Notes under the pieces: model-generated
What the model was told of the DNA's origin: nothing
Seen by the model: the letters and a program-made list of their open reading frames with translations, nothing else
The model's database searches: none
Shown: one piece after another, positions 37,399 through 49,400 of the stretch
Layout of the letters: every line of letters begins with the position of its first letter
Numbering within the stretch: position 1 is the first letter of the stretch
Origin: Mansonella perstans
Lineage: Eukaryota; Nematoda; Chromadorea; Rhabditida; Onchocercidae
NCBI GenBank assembly: GCA_037074765.1
Contig: JBAMDO010000570.1
Location: 124,001 to 188,000 of the forward strand
DNA length: 64,000 nucleotides
Reading direction: 5' to 3'
Position numbers and translations under genes: made by a program

Positions 37399-38888
37399 AT
37401 TGAATGATATTGGGTGAAATGATGACGACCGATCGAAATGCTAGCTGCTAATTACGCCAACACTTATTATATGTTTAATTATAAGAAGCGAAATTTAATT
37501 TTAGCTTGATGATGAAAAGACCGATCGTTCCGATTGGTGACCAGAAATGAAATAGCAAAAAAGAATTAAGTTCTTATATAGAAATATCATCATAAATCTA
37601 TCCCGTATATATGGTAGTAAAATTTTGAAAATTTCATTTCCACTTATTTCATTACTTTGCAAACTTTTCTTCCCGACTAATTAATCCGATATTGTAATTT
37701 ACAAAAAGAAAATAAATCTATTGATTTCCTAATACTTCAAGTTCTGTTATAGAAAAACCAATTCCTACTACTTTAAATTCTGATATAGAAATATCAATTC
37801 CTGTTACTTTAAGTTCTGATGTAGAAATATTATCATAAATCTATTCAAAGATCAAAAATTACAATCTTCTTTTTTAAAAAAGAGTTAATTTCATTATTTG
37901 GGCAGTTACTTTAAGAATATTTTGGGGAAATTTATAGGATATGCCGGAGAAGTGATGAAACAGTAAACTAATTAATTCTAGCACTAATTATTATCTATCA
38001 TTGTGAGGACAGTCTAAGATATTTTACATACATTCAATATTCCATCAATATTTTAACAAACAATAATAATTATCCCATCTTATGCTTTAGGAAGTGAAAG
38101 CAAAAAATTCCCAAATTATTTAAAAAACATATCATAGATTCGAATTGTGTCACTATTCTTTATTAATAAGTAATTAGTCAACAATGCTTGACAAAATGCA
38201 AACGAATAGAATCACTGATTTAATATAACAAGCAAATATGTCAAAAAACAACAGAACAAAAGCTTTCATTCTAAAGTTAAACCGTGAATAATCTAATACT
38301 AACGATAACGATATAGATCAAAAGTCAAGGAAAGCAAATAATTCTTTTAAAAAAAATTTAAAATTTGTGATTAAATATACTGTGAATTTATCAATTTTCA
38401 ATTTACACAATAATTTAGACATTAAAATTATTCAGAAAATAAATCATCTAAATTTTTATTTTCGTTTTTTTTCATATTCGAACTGTTTGCAATCTCTTTC
38501 GACCCGTCTCGACCCGTAACTCTAAAATTAGTTCATTACTCTTAGCAGTTCTAAAAATTGTTCACGATTTTTCGCACTTGTGAATTACTAATGTTAGAAA
38601 ATGCGAAACGATTAGAAGAGGTAGTTGTATAAAAATATTGCTAGAATAAACAAAAATGCTATATGTTTGCGATATTTCACAACATTTCTCTAATGAACTA
38701 ATCATTTTTTTAACCTCAATGCTTATTTCATCACTTCTTCAATAGCCTATCGATAAAGAAAAATAAAATTATTCTTTCCTTTCCTGCATTCATATATTTA
38801 TCATAAAAGAAGCTCAAAAACATTTTGCCAAGTTCATGCTAAAATTAAAGCTTTTTTGCCAAAATAGATCAATCAACAGATCAACATT
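37399..38888. other. Gap upstream of the membrane-protein gene and downstream of ORC2
   Basis: About 1.5 kb, AT-rich, includes the 36-bp tandem repeat at 37733-37834. No coding signal seen on either strand. The promoter of the membrane-protein gene and ORC2 3' flank should lie here. Confidence 0.5.
37733..37834. repeat. 36-bp tandem repeat, about 2.8 copies
   Basis: Copies begin at 37733, 37769 and 37805 with the motif TACTTTAARTTCTGATATAG followed by an AAATATCAATTCCTRT-type half. A related stretch (AGTTCTTATATAGAAATATC) lies at 37569. Confidence 0.85.
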
Positions 38889-41800
38889 TCAATCACTATC
38901 GTCATCATCCAAAATCATTCCTTTTCCTTTCATAAATTCCATTATTATCTGAAATTTTAATGAAAAATTATAGCGATTAAAAATATCACATTCTTAGAAA
39001 TTAATCTGAATAAATGTTTTACATTCGGATGGTTTTCAGATCCCAGATATTGAAAAAAGCAAACTTCCTACATGATGGCATCATTGTAAACTTCCATTCA
39101 AGCCTTCAGTAAATTCATTAATTTATTTTTTTCGATGTCACTACTAACATGCTTTATTATCCAGCACTTAGCGCATCAAGATAATGAAATAGCTGTAACT
39201 TATATGTTAATTAATAGTCAAACAGTTTCGCTTGATCTACTGGTGAAAGCAATTGCTATATCTACTTCATAAATTAAATTTAGAAAAGAAATGCAAGTTA
39301 CCCGCTCATCCACAACCATCGAAATATATTCATTGCCATCGCTGTGACGCTTTCGCATGATAAGACGATGATCATTGTATTCGTTAAGATGTTGTCGTAA
39401 TATTGCATCTGTTGAAACCAGGAATTCATCTCTTCAAATCAAAAAAATCAAATAACTTAATCAATTCTGGAATAAGCTATATTTCTCACTCCCATTCAGT
39501 CAACATCAATAACTTAATTCTTCCAAGAGAAAAATGAAATTACCTGGCTAAACGAAAAAGCTCGAAAAACTCTATTGGTTTCTTTTTACGATAGTAATAA
39601 TTGCTGATAAGCTGAAGCAATGAGCGAGAATTATTTGTCAACGACATCCAGACTACATCTAACGATGCAAATGTATGCACATATCCTGAATCTTTCTGAT
39701 TCAATCCTAATAATTTCGAATAGCCAGCAAATACTTCCGCTTTGTAGGCTTGCATAGTATTTACATTGACGAAGAGAAAATTAAATGCATTCAATAATTT
39801 CTGAAAATTATAACTTTTTATGATTTTATAAACTTAAGTATTTTGAAAAAAAAAGACAAAACATACGATAAACATTCAAATTTAATAAAAACTAAAAATA
39901 CCTGAGTCCATAATAAACTTTTATTGATATGATCAACAGTAGCAATGATATGCGTATGCTTTGCTTTGGCAAATTCAGCTAGAGCCCATTGTTCAAATGT
40001 TGGCCTGAAATGCAATTATTTTAAAAAGTAGAAGAAATTTGATAGAAGAAAATAAGCAAATCTCTTCATTAATATTTCATTATTTGAATCAGTGAAGAAT
40101 CTAACAGTGTTTGAATGAAAATTAACCTCAGTCCAGGTCCATCAATATTATGTAATACAAGGACAACATCTTCCTTTCTACTATCTATTGCACGACCAAC
40201 AGCACTTGCATATTCTAGCTGATTTTTACTCGAAATAATTACTTTCAGTGATAGATGTTTCTCCAAACACTGTAAAATTACTTCTTTTTTTTTTCTTTTG
40301 CTATGAATTATTATTTTTCCAATATATCGCTTTTCCTAATTATCACTAATTATATCAGTTTCACAGAAAATCTTTTTCAATGAAATTCCAAAAATGAAAA
40401 ATAATATTATGTAATTAACTAGTGGTAAAATACTAATATTGATTAATGTTAACTTAATATTTATGGGAGCAGTTAATAAAAGTTATATCCCATTACTTAA
40501 CCAACCGTGAATGACATTTCTTTTTTATAGCAAATAAATTTGGATCATTTAAAAATAAAATATTTAAATAACAGCACCTGAAATATAATACGTGAGTTAA
40601 CCGTTGGCTGAAAACCATCAACGACAATATATGTGTAATCTTGTAATTGTTTCTCACAAAAATTTTCCACAAGTTTCCGCTTTGAACCTAACCCAAAGAT
40701 CTAGAATTAACAGTAATTTCATTAAAGTCATCACTAAAAGAAAGAATGGATACAAATTATTTAAGCCTAATTCAAATGATTTGAATTCAAACAGAGAGCA
40801 AACATCATCAAATGTCTATTTTTCATTGTAATATATGGAATTTAGCATAGTATAGTAATTGTTGATTTACAATCATGATTTATTGAGTATTATGTATGAT
40901 GATGTAAAAATTTCTATAGTCTAATTATATTCCGAAATTCTGCTTTAGTACAATTAAATAAAACCAATATATTGTTCATGGTACGGTAAAAGAAATAGGC
41001 ATGCAATGCAAAATTTGAACTTACAATTAGATTAAAACCAGCCGCTAAATACGTTAACCAACGAGGAAATAAGCGCTCTGCGTTAGTACATTGCCGAATA
41101 ACATTACGTGGAAGATAATCGTCACATTTCTGTAAAGAAATTAGCAAATTTCTTTTTTGCGCCCTTTGATTAATTCCTTATATTTAAGCTTCTAAAAAAG
41201 TTTTTAATTACATTAAGAACTTTCAAAAAATTACACTGAATGTAAATAATAAATTTCTGAATTACCTTGCTTCAAATAATAGATCTTAAAATTATAAAAT
41301 TTTAATGAAATTTGTAGAGTAAATTTCGAATAATTACATCAAACCATTCTGAAAGTAGACGCAAATCACATTCAATTGTACCGCTACAATTATCATCTTC
41401 TTCATCTTCCTCATCACCTTGTCTTCGTCTACAAAAAAAAAGGATAGGTAAATACTTGGATATTCCATCAAAAATTCCTATAGTTTGAAGCAATAAATTT
41501 TACGACAATAAAAATAACAGATGACACTATGAGAAGAAAATCCTTGAGAAATATGCCAAGTCATGTATGTTTATAGAAATAATAAAAGAATGAAGGAATG
41601 TCTCTACACGTATTTCCCTTGATAAAATTCGAATTACAAAGATGTTTTGGCCAATTCGGAATGACCAAAAATATCAAAGAAAATTGTACTGCAAAAAATA
41701 TTATAAGTATTAATCTAATTCTTAAATTGATCTAAATTTCATTCATCTAATAAATTTGTCAAAGAAACCAATCTGTTGACAAACTGAAAAATAATTTATT

Positions 41801-42336
41801 AAAAGTAATATATCTTTAAATTCTATTAATTAAGTAAATAAAAAAAAAAATACTTTTTTCGTCGAGCCTTTAATCTTCCCTGATTGAAGTAATTGTCGAT
41901 GGCTGTTCGATGCTTTAAATCATCATCAAATTCATCAGCATATTCTGACAAACTTCCACTTTGTTCCTCCTTATCTTCTTCTGTTAAATCATCATTCTCA
42001 GTGTCTTTTTTCTCTTCATTCTCCAATACCAATGTTTCCTTCATTTCTAATGCATTATTTCGTTTCTTTTCATTTTTTTTCTAAAAAAATAATTTTAAAT
42101 TTATTCTATCTTTGTTTAACTTAATAAATTTATCTTAAATTTACGATCGATCTTAATTTACGAGAATTCTAATCATACAAATTACATATCAACGTTCATA
42201 TTAATAAAGAAAGAAATCATACAGATGAAATACAACGACATTGAAGTGATGTATAAGAGAACAGAGAACGAAGGAAATATAAAGCAAGCTATTGCACAAA
42301 AATTTGCCAAAGAACTCGCAAAAACAACATTCCGCT

Positions 42337-42403
<67 letters not shown>

Positions 42404-44423
42404 AGCTATTGACCACCAATTGGTATCAAATCTAGATATCCTTTGATGAAGCCATTAGGATACTATTTTTATATAAGTTTTATATACTATCAGTGTTTAT
42501 ATTAATAAATAATGAAATCATTTAAGTGAAACACAACGGCATTCAAGAATACGGAAATGTCTGATTTTCGGAATGGAAATATGGAAACCATAAGTGGACA
42601 CACCTAGATAAGTTGCAAATGATAAAATTAAAAAATAAACAATGCTGCTTTGAAAAATAAGACACAGTGAAAAATAATTGAATTCTGCAACGAAAGAATG
42701 CCGAGATAATTGCCAAATTATTAAGTAAGCATCTAAACACTTTAGAAATGGGCTACTTGAAATTCTGATATGAATAAAAAATAATTTTAGTTAATTAGTT
42801 AATTAATTTCAGTTAATAGTTAATTTTCCGATACTATATATATATATATGCAATTATGAATGACGGAGAGACCGAGAATAGGCCATCCTGGTGGAAATTA
42901 TCCTTCATTACAGCTTATCAATCAATAGTGATGAATTCAACCAACTCAACATAAAAGGGCAATTTTTATTTGGATGACCTCCTCTCGTCACTTCGTTAGT
43001 CATCGCATATATATATATATATTGATAGATATATGTAGAGTATCGGAAAATCAACTATTAAAACATGAAAAAAAGCGCTAAATTCAAAGAATAATATCAC
43101 AATCGAAATCGATGACATATTTCAGAAATAAACAAGAATTTACAATTGTCAGCAATTATTTTACTAAAAACAAAATTCAAATTCAATAAATGTATTACAT
43201 GTATTTGCATTTGTGATATGAATCCATAAATACACATTATACATGTGTATTCACACACGTATATATTTGTAAGCATTAAATTAAATTTAAGATGATAAGG
43301 TACCATACTTTTAAAGTTTGTACTAATATTTAAAACTTGGACAACACAAGTCTTCCACATAATTTGTATGTACTATATAAGCTTTATCTCCAAAATAAGC
43401 TTCAACAGTTATACATTATCAGTCAAATGAATTATGATATTTGTATTGAATTATAAAAAAAATAATATTAATCTGTATTTAGAAATTAATAAGTAATACT
43501 ACTGAAATAGTAAAAACTGCATATATATATGCAGTTTGTTATGCGTTCTTATGAAAAAAGGAAAATTTTCTTTGAAATTTGGTGATTAGATTCAATCTCG
43601 AAAAATCTCAAGAATTCAGTGGAAAATAAGAATAGCCATCAAAAGTCATTCGAAAATTTTTATGCTTCTTAACTCTATGCAGATTACATATATCTAATGC
43701 TTACTAAACAAAATTACGAGTTGAGTTGATGGTTAAAATAACTTATAGCTAATTTCTTTCAATTGAGATCATTTCCCTTTAAGATTATTCGAGCAGTAAT
43801 TGAATGAGATTCAAGTTATTTGAGGCTTTTATCGAAGCTATTCAAAATTAATTCTCAGTTTTTTTCAATCTAATAAAAATTCGAATTCAAATTTTCATTT
43901 CTATATTTGTAAAATAGAAAAAAAAATGTTGTCTAATCGAAGATATATTTTTTCTTCAAAACATTAATGGAAAAATGACAACAATAATATTTTGAAAAAA
44001 AAAGACAAAAAAGAAGAGAATTAACAAGACAAGATTAAGCGAGAAATTTCTCGAACTTTCTAGCATCAATTAAACTTTTCTTCTTATTTAAAATAGCATT
44101 TGTCTTCAAAAAAAAATTATCTTCCATTAAAAAATGTCTGTCCCAGCTAATGACACTACGACACACAATGACTCTATGATACATAATGACACTACTACTA
44201 GCAATATTTCTAATTATTATTTACACTTATTTCGATGATTGTGAATTCGAAATATTAATGCTAATAAATATAATTATTTATTGAAATGATTTAATTGCTA
44301 ATTAGTATATCAGAAAATTCGGATAATAACGCATACCTCTTTTGCTTTCTTGGTTCGTTTAACAGACAGTCCAGTTGATGATGGTAAATGACCAGTAGCA
44401 TTTCTTCGATACAATGAAGGCAT
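38889..44423 (-). CDS. ORC2: Origin recognition complex subunit 2 (ORC2)
   Basis: Exons, in order: 44423-44337, 42080-41854, 41428-41338, 41129-41025, 40700-40578, 40269-40127, 40004-39902, 39800-39544, 39431-39302, 38948-38889; 441 residues, all in frame. ORC2 is a core subunit of the six-protein complex that marks replication origins and helps load MCM. Visible: a basic/acidic disordered N-terminus (residues 1-130, with EEDKEEQSGSLSEYADEFDD), then the AAA-like domain beginning around WLTYLAAGFNLIIFGLGSKR (the GxGSK ORC2 hallmark), VVDGFQPTVNSRIIF, VVLVLHNIDGPGLR, HIIATVDHINKSLLW, and a C-terminal winged helix with RKKKPIEFFELFRLARDEFL and a short acidic end DDDDSD. ORC2 lacks a functional ATPase site in the family. 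Intron 1 is unusually long (2.26 kb) and carries a tRNA gene. Confidence 0.96.
42333..42406 (-). tRNA. tRNA-Asn (anticodon GTT), inside ORC2 intron 1
   Basis: Base-for-base identical over 74 nt to the tRNA at 22017-22090, with the same intact A and B boxes and anticodon loop CTGTTAA. Downstream TTTTT on the minus strand about 6 nt after the gene is a pol III terminator. Flanks beyond the gene are unrelated to the other copy. Same strand as the host ORC2 gene. Confidence 0.97.
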
Positions 44424-44647
44424 CCTTCTATGCAAATTTCTGATTTTTGTTTAGCTAAAAAGGTGGAAGAAATTAAAATTTCAATTAAATCGATTAATTT
44501 GTATCCATGATATCGAGTTTATTCGGTGCTTTTTGTTGTTCATATCATTTCTCATAACAAAATATATGAGTAAAATCTCTCAGATAAATACTGAATGATC
44601 ATTAATTCAGAATTGATTTCTGTTTTGCTTAAGACTATATATTTCAG

Positions 44648-44891
44648 TTTATGTGGAAATGGCTTCATGCTACACCTGTTCAATCATCGACTACTGCCAC
44701 AGTACCTAATAGGAATATACGATTATGCCGCAAAAGTATGTATTTAATTAGAAAATACAAAAGTTGCTTAATATTTAATTCAGTTTTTCAAATCTATACC
44801 CACTGACCTTTTTTTTAACCTGGAGCTAGCTGTATAATGTAAAAATGACTATTTTTTTGGATCAATGTAGGGTAAAACCTTTCAAAGATAA
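44648..44891 (+). other. Exon-like pair divergent from ORC2
   Basis: 44648-44735 is flanked by ATATTTCAG and GTATGT; 44871 follows ATGTAG. The first segment is open in two frames: one begins ATG three bases after the acceptor (MWKWLHATPVQSSTTATVPN), the other (from ATG 44667, MLHLFNHRLLPQYLIGIYDY) splices in phase 0 into 44871-44891 and stops, giving 29 residues. It lies about 225 bp upstream of the ORC2 start on the opposite strand, as a divergent transcript would. No family recognised. Confidence 0.3.
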
Positions 44892-45999
44892 AACTGCAGA
44901 TAAATCAAACGTTATCCTGAAATTCCGTGACTATTTTATTTTGTACACTTTCATGATTTATGAAAAACAAATAAACAAAAGACATTGACAAAACTGAAAT
45001 GTTTATATTTTATTTGAAATAAAAAAGTAATCAAACAATTCAATGAAAAAAAAAAGAGAAAAAAACAATAGACGTTTATTTCGCTTATATAATATATAGT
45101 AAATTTCAAATTACACTAGTCACTTTATTAAGCTATAACAGTTATCAATAACATTTTAATTGTTCGGAAAAAAAACCAACAAAAATCAAATGGGTCATAG
45201 TTCAAGTGTTAAATGGATCACTGCTACACTGTCAAACCTACAAGTAATGATCATATGGTGATAAAGTTAGGTGTTACTTGGAGTTACCTGGTTGAGAATA
45301 ATTCATGACATAGAGAAGTGACAGAGCTGTAACCAACATGTGTGAACACACATCTTTGTATGGGTGACATCAATAGATTGAAATCTAAACATTTACTTGA
45401 AAAAATAAAATTTCCCAAAACCTATACTGTCTATAAAAACAATAAGACGAAAGGACGCGTGTGAACAATGTTGAATTGAAACCGGAATGAAAAGGAATCG
45501 GACAGTGTCAAAGTAGTCACGCGTTTTACAAATAATGAAAATGACTTAAAAATTAAACAATGAAAAACGAATATTTTATGACATGATGATTTCAAATTTC
45601 ATAAAAAAAAAATGAAACAACTATTTCTAAAATCTTCCATATATCCAAAAGAAAAATTAAATAATAAAAGAGAATGTTATCCCAGTTAAATTTTTTTCCC
45701 CTTTCATATAGGTAGAATAAGGCATAAAATGAGTCTAGACCTAAAATGAATCCACTGAATTCTTTTCTAAACGAGGATTAAAGATAATTGCAAGCTTCAG
45801 GACCAAGCATGAATAAAATATTTCTATGTTTGATAAAGAATTTTTGTTATTAAATTACTAATTCGGGAAAGGAAATAAAATTAAAAAAGAAAATAACCCA
45901 TCACCATAGATACACATACATAAATATATATATATGTAGAAGCAACTTCAGCGTCATCAATAATTTAATAAACATTCAAAATTCGTTTTTCCTTGCTTA
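44892..45999. other. Gap between the ORC2 5' flank and coatomer zeta 3' end
   Basis: About 1.1 kb. A 31-codon ORF from ATG 45211 was noted but has no splice or family support. Contains A-rich runs and a short (TA)n at 45925. Nothing else seen. Confidence 0.5.
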
Positions 46000-48868
46000 T
46001 TACTTCAAAAGTGACCACTTCAGCTGTTCCTTTGCTGAACCAATCAACTGAAATATTTTGCGCATTAGCTGCAGCAACTCTTGAAACCCGCTTCCATGTT
46101 AGAAGATTATCGGGGACAGTATTTACACTTCTCTCTCTTCAACACTAAATTTTTAGTAGGGTTTAACTCAAATAATGTACAGTATGATTGCATGGGACGA
46201 ATAATAAAGCCGAAAATGAACAGAATTGATCCAACTTTCAAATATTAAAAGAATAAGTAAAAAATGGGATATTCTGATCATTTGACATACCATATGCCTA
46301 AATTTCCTTCAATGGAATTTCAGAAAAACACTTTGTTCACGTAGGTATAAAATCCATATAAGTCCAGAATAAAACTAACTTTCACAATATCAAGATTTTA
46401 GGATTTCACTCAATTCTTTACTGAATGCTTAACAAATTGAAAAAAAAAAGACGTTATATAACTTTCATTCTATTTTATTACCACTGCAAGAACCTAAATG
46501 ACATGCAACATGCACATGCGAATAGCACACCAATTAGCACACCTAATCGCTTGAATTCCTGCCCATAATATTTCAACTTGTTAGACTTATTTGTAGAACA
46601 AGAAGTATTGAATGTGATAAAGATCCAACATAAAGAAATATAAACTGCAACAAAAACACACAGAAAGCAAATCGATTTGTAGGCCATATCTTGGTTCTTC
46701 TAATTCCAAAGCATGGCAGAAGTGTTCATTTGAATTTCAATCACGCAGGTTGCTCAAATTTCCAATTAAAAGTACAGACTACAGAAAAAATGCACTAAAA
46801 TTTTTTATAAAAATTACAATTTTCATCAGTTATTTACCTAAGCTGAAAAAATAAACTAAGCCATTCACTGAAATGTTAAATTTGCAAATCAACTTTAAAA
46901 AAAATACGAAATTAGGCACCAGTTAAAAATGAGGGAAAGTGATAACAAGAAACAGAGAGAAAACCGAAGTTCCGCCATCATATGTATGCCGGTAGTAATT
47001 AGGAGAAAATTCACACAATGATACTGATTAAACAAAAATAAATTCATGGAACTTTTTAATTTCTAATGCGAAACAGAAACCATTTCATCTAATTCATTAT
47101 CAATTCAGCCTCTGAAAACTACAACTTTTAAAACTTATATTGTGGGAATATAATTTATTAAAAGCAGTTGAGATATCTATATCATTAGGAGAAAAAAAAA
47201 ACCCTTTCCGGCAAGCAAGAAATGAACCGTTACGATGATAATTATGTCAAAAAGATCTTAAATCAAACGATTTATTTTAGACTGTTCAATCAGTCGTTTG
47301 ATTTGAGTCTTTTTTCAAATAAAGAACTATTACATAATAATCCTTCTTGACATTACAGCATGCATTTGCTATGAGTTACATCAAAATTATGAACTCTACG
47401 GAAAAGATTGCTTTTTAAGACATGCGTACCGACATTCCTACTTGCGAGATACTTTGATCACCAAATGTTAGTTCATCGGTTCGTAGAGCACAACGGCTTA
47501 CAACAGCCTGTGGCTCTGTTTCCATTAGAACACTGCAAATACGAGAGATACAACACTATGATTAATTAAACTCACCGAACACACCACTTAATAACTTTGG
47601 ATTAAATAGTATATTACCTAGCCAGAAGTACAAAAAAAAAAGACTTTTTGTGTCGCAAAATAACCACTGATAATGAAATGTATAATAAGACTTGTAATGT
47701 TTGCTTTCGTTTGTTTATTAAAAAAAAAACAGCAAAACTAATGGGCCGACTTAGGACTACCCAATATTTATCTCTCAAAAGCTTAAATAATTATTCGCAT
47801 ATCACCAATTATAAATATAGGCAAAAATGTGCTGCTGGTAGTCTTGAAAAAAAACTTCTAAAAGATACACACTGATAGTATTTCCTTGAGCAACCTATCG
47901 TCTTTTATTGTACAGTTTAAATGGATCAAAACATTCAATTTCATTTTTGGTATCTCTGCAAAAGAACCAATTCTTGCTCAAAAATTGCAGCTAAAAAATG
48001 AAAGAATAATTCACAAACCCATTATCACAAATTTCATCAATGATCAGCATAGCAATATCCATATCATCAATAAGTGCTTTCTTCTCTACATTTTTTCGCA
48101 GTACCATCGAGATTGAATCGTACAAGCAGTTGAGGGTCGAGATGAGGATCAATTCGTTCTCATCTGCACCACCCATTACGTAGAAAAATAGGTCAACATT
48201 GCTACGATATACACAAGTCATTCCATCTAATAAAATTATTTCGGCTGCAAAATGGATGAAGAAAATTAAAAAGAAACAATGATCTGAGAATTTTTTTAAA
48301 AGCGGACTAAATGAAAAATACTGACAAGTCCTGAGACAACTCTCCAGTCAGACAGAATAATTCATCTAATTGTGAAAACACAAGGTCATAGGTTAATTTT
48401 CTAAAAAAATTCCGAATGGGATTCCAGCACCACTTTACCGAAACAGGAAGCAAACAGCAATTGCAGACAAAACATTACTGTTTGCTTTGTATGTTTTCTG
48501 AAATAAGTTTTTCTCGAATGCTTTCTGCTCCTTTGCACTTGGAAATAATTTATCATCGTAATACTGAAAAAAGAAATTTTCTTATTTGTCATGAAATGTG
48601 CTCAAAAAATTGAAATAAAATTAACAAATAGCAAACTGCTCCATTCCTTATCTACTTCAATCATTTTTATCATTTAAAAGATGAGAAAGATAAAAATCAC
48701 AAAAGATCTGATCTATAATGCACTTGGATGAATAAAAAAAAATCACACAACTAATTAGCTAAAACTTTTGGCTAAATAAAGTATAGGAATTGAGTATACC
48801 TTGGCAAGAATACGATTACCATCTTGATCCAATACAGCCATTCCTTTAATACTGTATAAAGAAGTCAT
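46000..48868 (-). CDS. COPZ1: Coatomer subunit zeta (COPI)
   Basis: Exons, in order: 48868-48800, 48563-48479, 48244-48019, 47532-47442, 46047-46000; 172 residues (human zeta-1 177). Zeta is a small longin-fold subunit pairing with gamma-COP in the COPI coat for Golgi-to-ER and intra-Golgi transport. Diagnostic stretches: [20 protein letters not shown] at the N-terminus, [60 protein letters not shown] and the C-terminal [14 protein letters not shown]. The 48-nt last exon lies after a 1.4-kb intron; its phase-0 join (SISQ/LIG) reproduces the family C-terminus. The ATG is preceded by TTTTAGAG-A, compatible with spliced-leader addition at the start codon. Human symbol used for family; nematodes usually have one copy. 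Confidence 0.96.
46478..46687 (-). CDS. Possible nested small two-helix membrane protein
   Basis: 69-residue ORF on the same strand, inside the last intron (47441-46048) of coatomer zeta. It has a Met start, a hydrophobic helix (~6-28, [20 protein letters not shown]), a polar basic loop ([17 protein letters not shown]) and a second helix (~49-66). AATAAA overlaps the stop (TAATAAA). An AG about 13 nt before the ATG (GAATTAG/AAGAACC) could accept a spliced leader. The long intron and these signals suggest a nested gene, but no family was recognised and hydrophobic ORFs arise by chance in T-rich DNA. Confidence 0.35.
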   Translation of the reverse strand: MAYKSICFLCVFVAVYISLCWIFITFNTSCSTNKSNKLKYYGQEFKRLGVLIGVLFACACCMSFRFLQW

Positions 48869-49089
48869 TCTCTAAAACAACAAAATAACTTTAAACGATA
48901 AAAAAAACAAACAGTGCAAAACTATTAATTCTTCCCAGTAATTCCAGTCGTTCCCAATCTGTTTTCAACAATTAACTAACCTTTGCTTTGCTATCATCTC
49001 TTCCCACTCTATCACTTTTCTTAACTTTCAATACTGCACATCCTAAAAACAACATAATTGCCAAATTTAAACCTAACAATGCCGTCCAA

Positions 49090-49234
49090 CTCTCTCTTTC
49101 TCTCTCTACATATATATATATACACATATATATTAATGTGTTAATTTTATTCTTCTAATGTGGAACTTAAAACTCTCTCTCTCTCTGTCTACATTAATCT
49201 GCTAATTTTATTCTTCCAATTTGGAACTTGAAAA
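49090..49234. repeat. Tandem duplication with CT and TA microsatellites
   Basis: Copy 1 at 49090-49172 and copy 2 at 49173-49234 share a CTCTCTCT lead, a TACATTAATNTGYTAATTTT block and TCTTCYAATKTGGAACTTRA. Copy 1 carries an additional (TA)n expansion. Confidence 0.85.
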
Positions 49235-49350
49235 AATAACTCCCGGTATAACCTCAAAAAAAAAAAACAGATTCGATTTAAACTCAAAATTGGCATCTAT
49301 ATTTCACAATTAAAATTCATCATACGTTGGAGGCTAACTATGATTACTCT

Positions 49351-49400
49351 CATCCCATCAACTATTTAGAACTCGCATCCTATCAACTATTTAGAACCCA
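49351..49400. repeat. 25-bp tandem duplication
   Basis: Two copies (49351-49375, 49376-49400) of CATCCYATCAACTATTTAGA plus five bases, differing at a few positions. Confidence 0.85.

Noticed and set aside
43517..43535. Palindrome CTGCATATATATATGCAG
   Set aside because: Simple-sequence TA core; no context suggesting a regulatory or replication role.
45211..45306. 31-codon ORF between ORC2 and coatomer zeta
   Set aside because: Short, no splice signals, no family resemblance.
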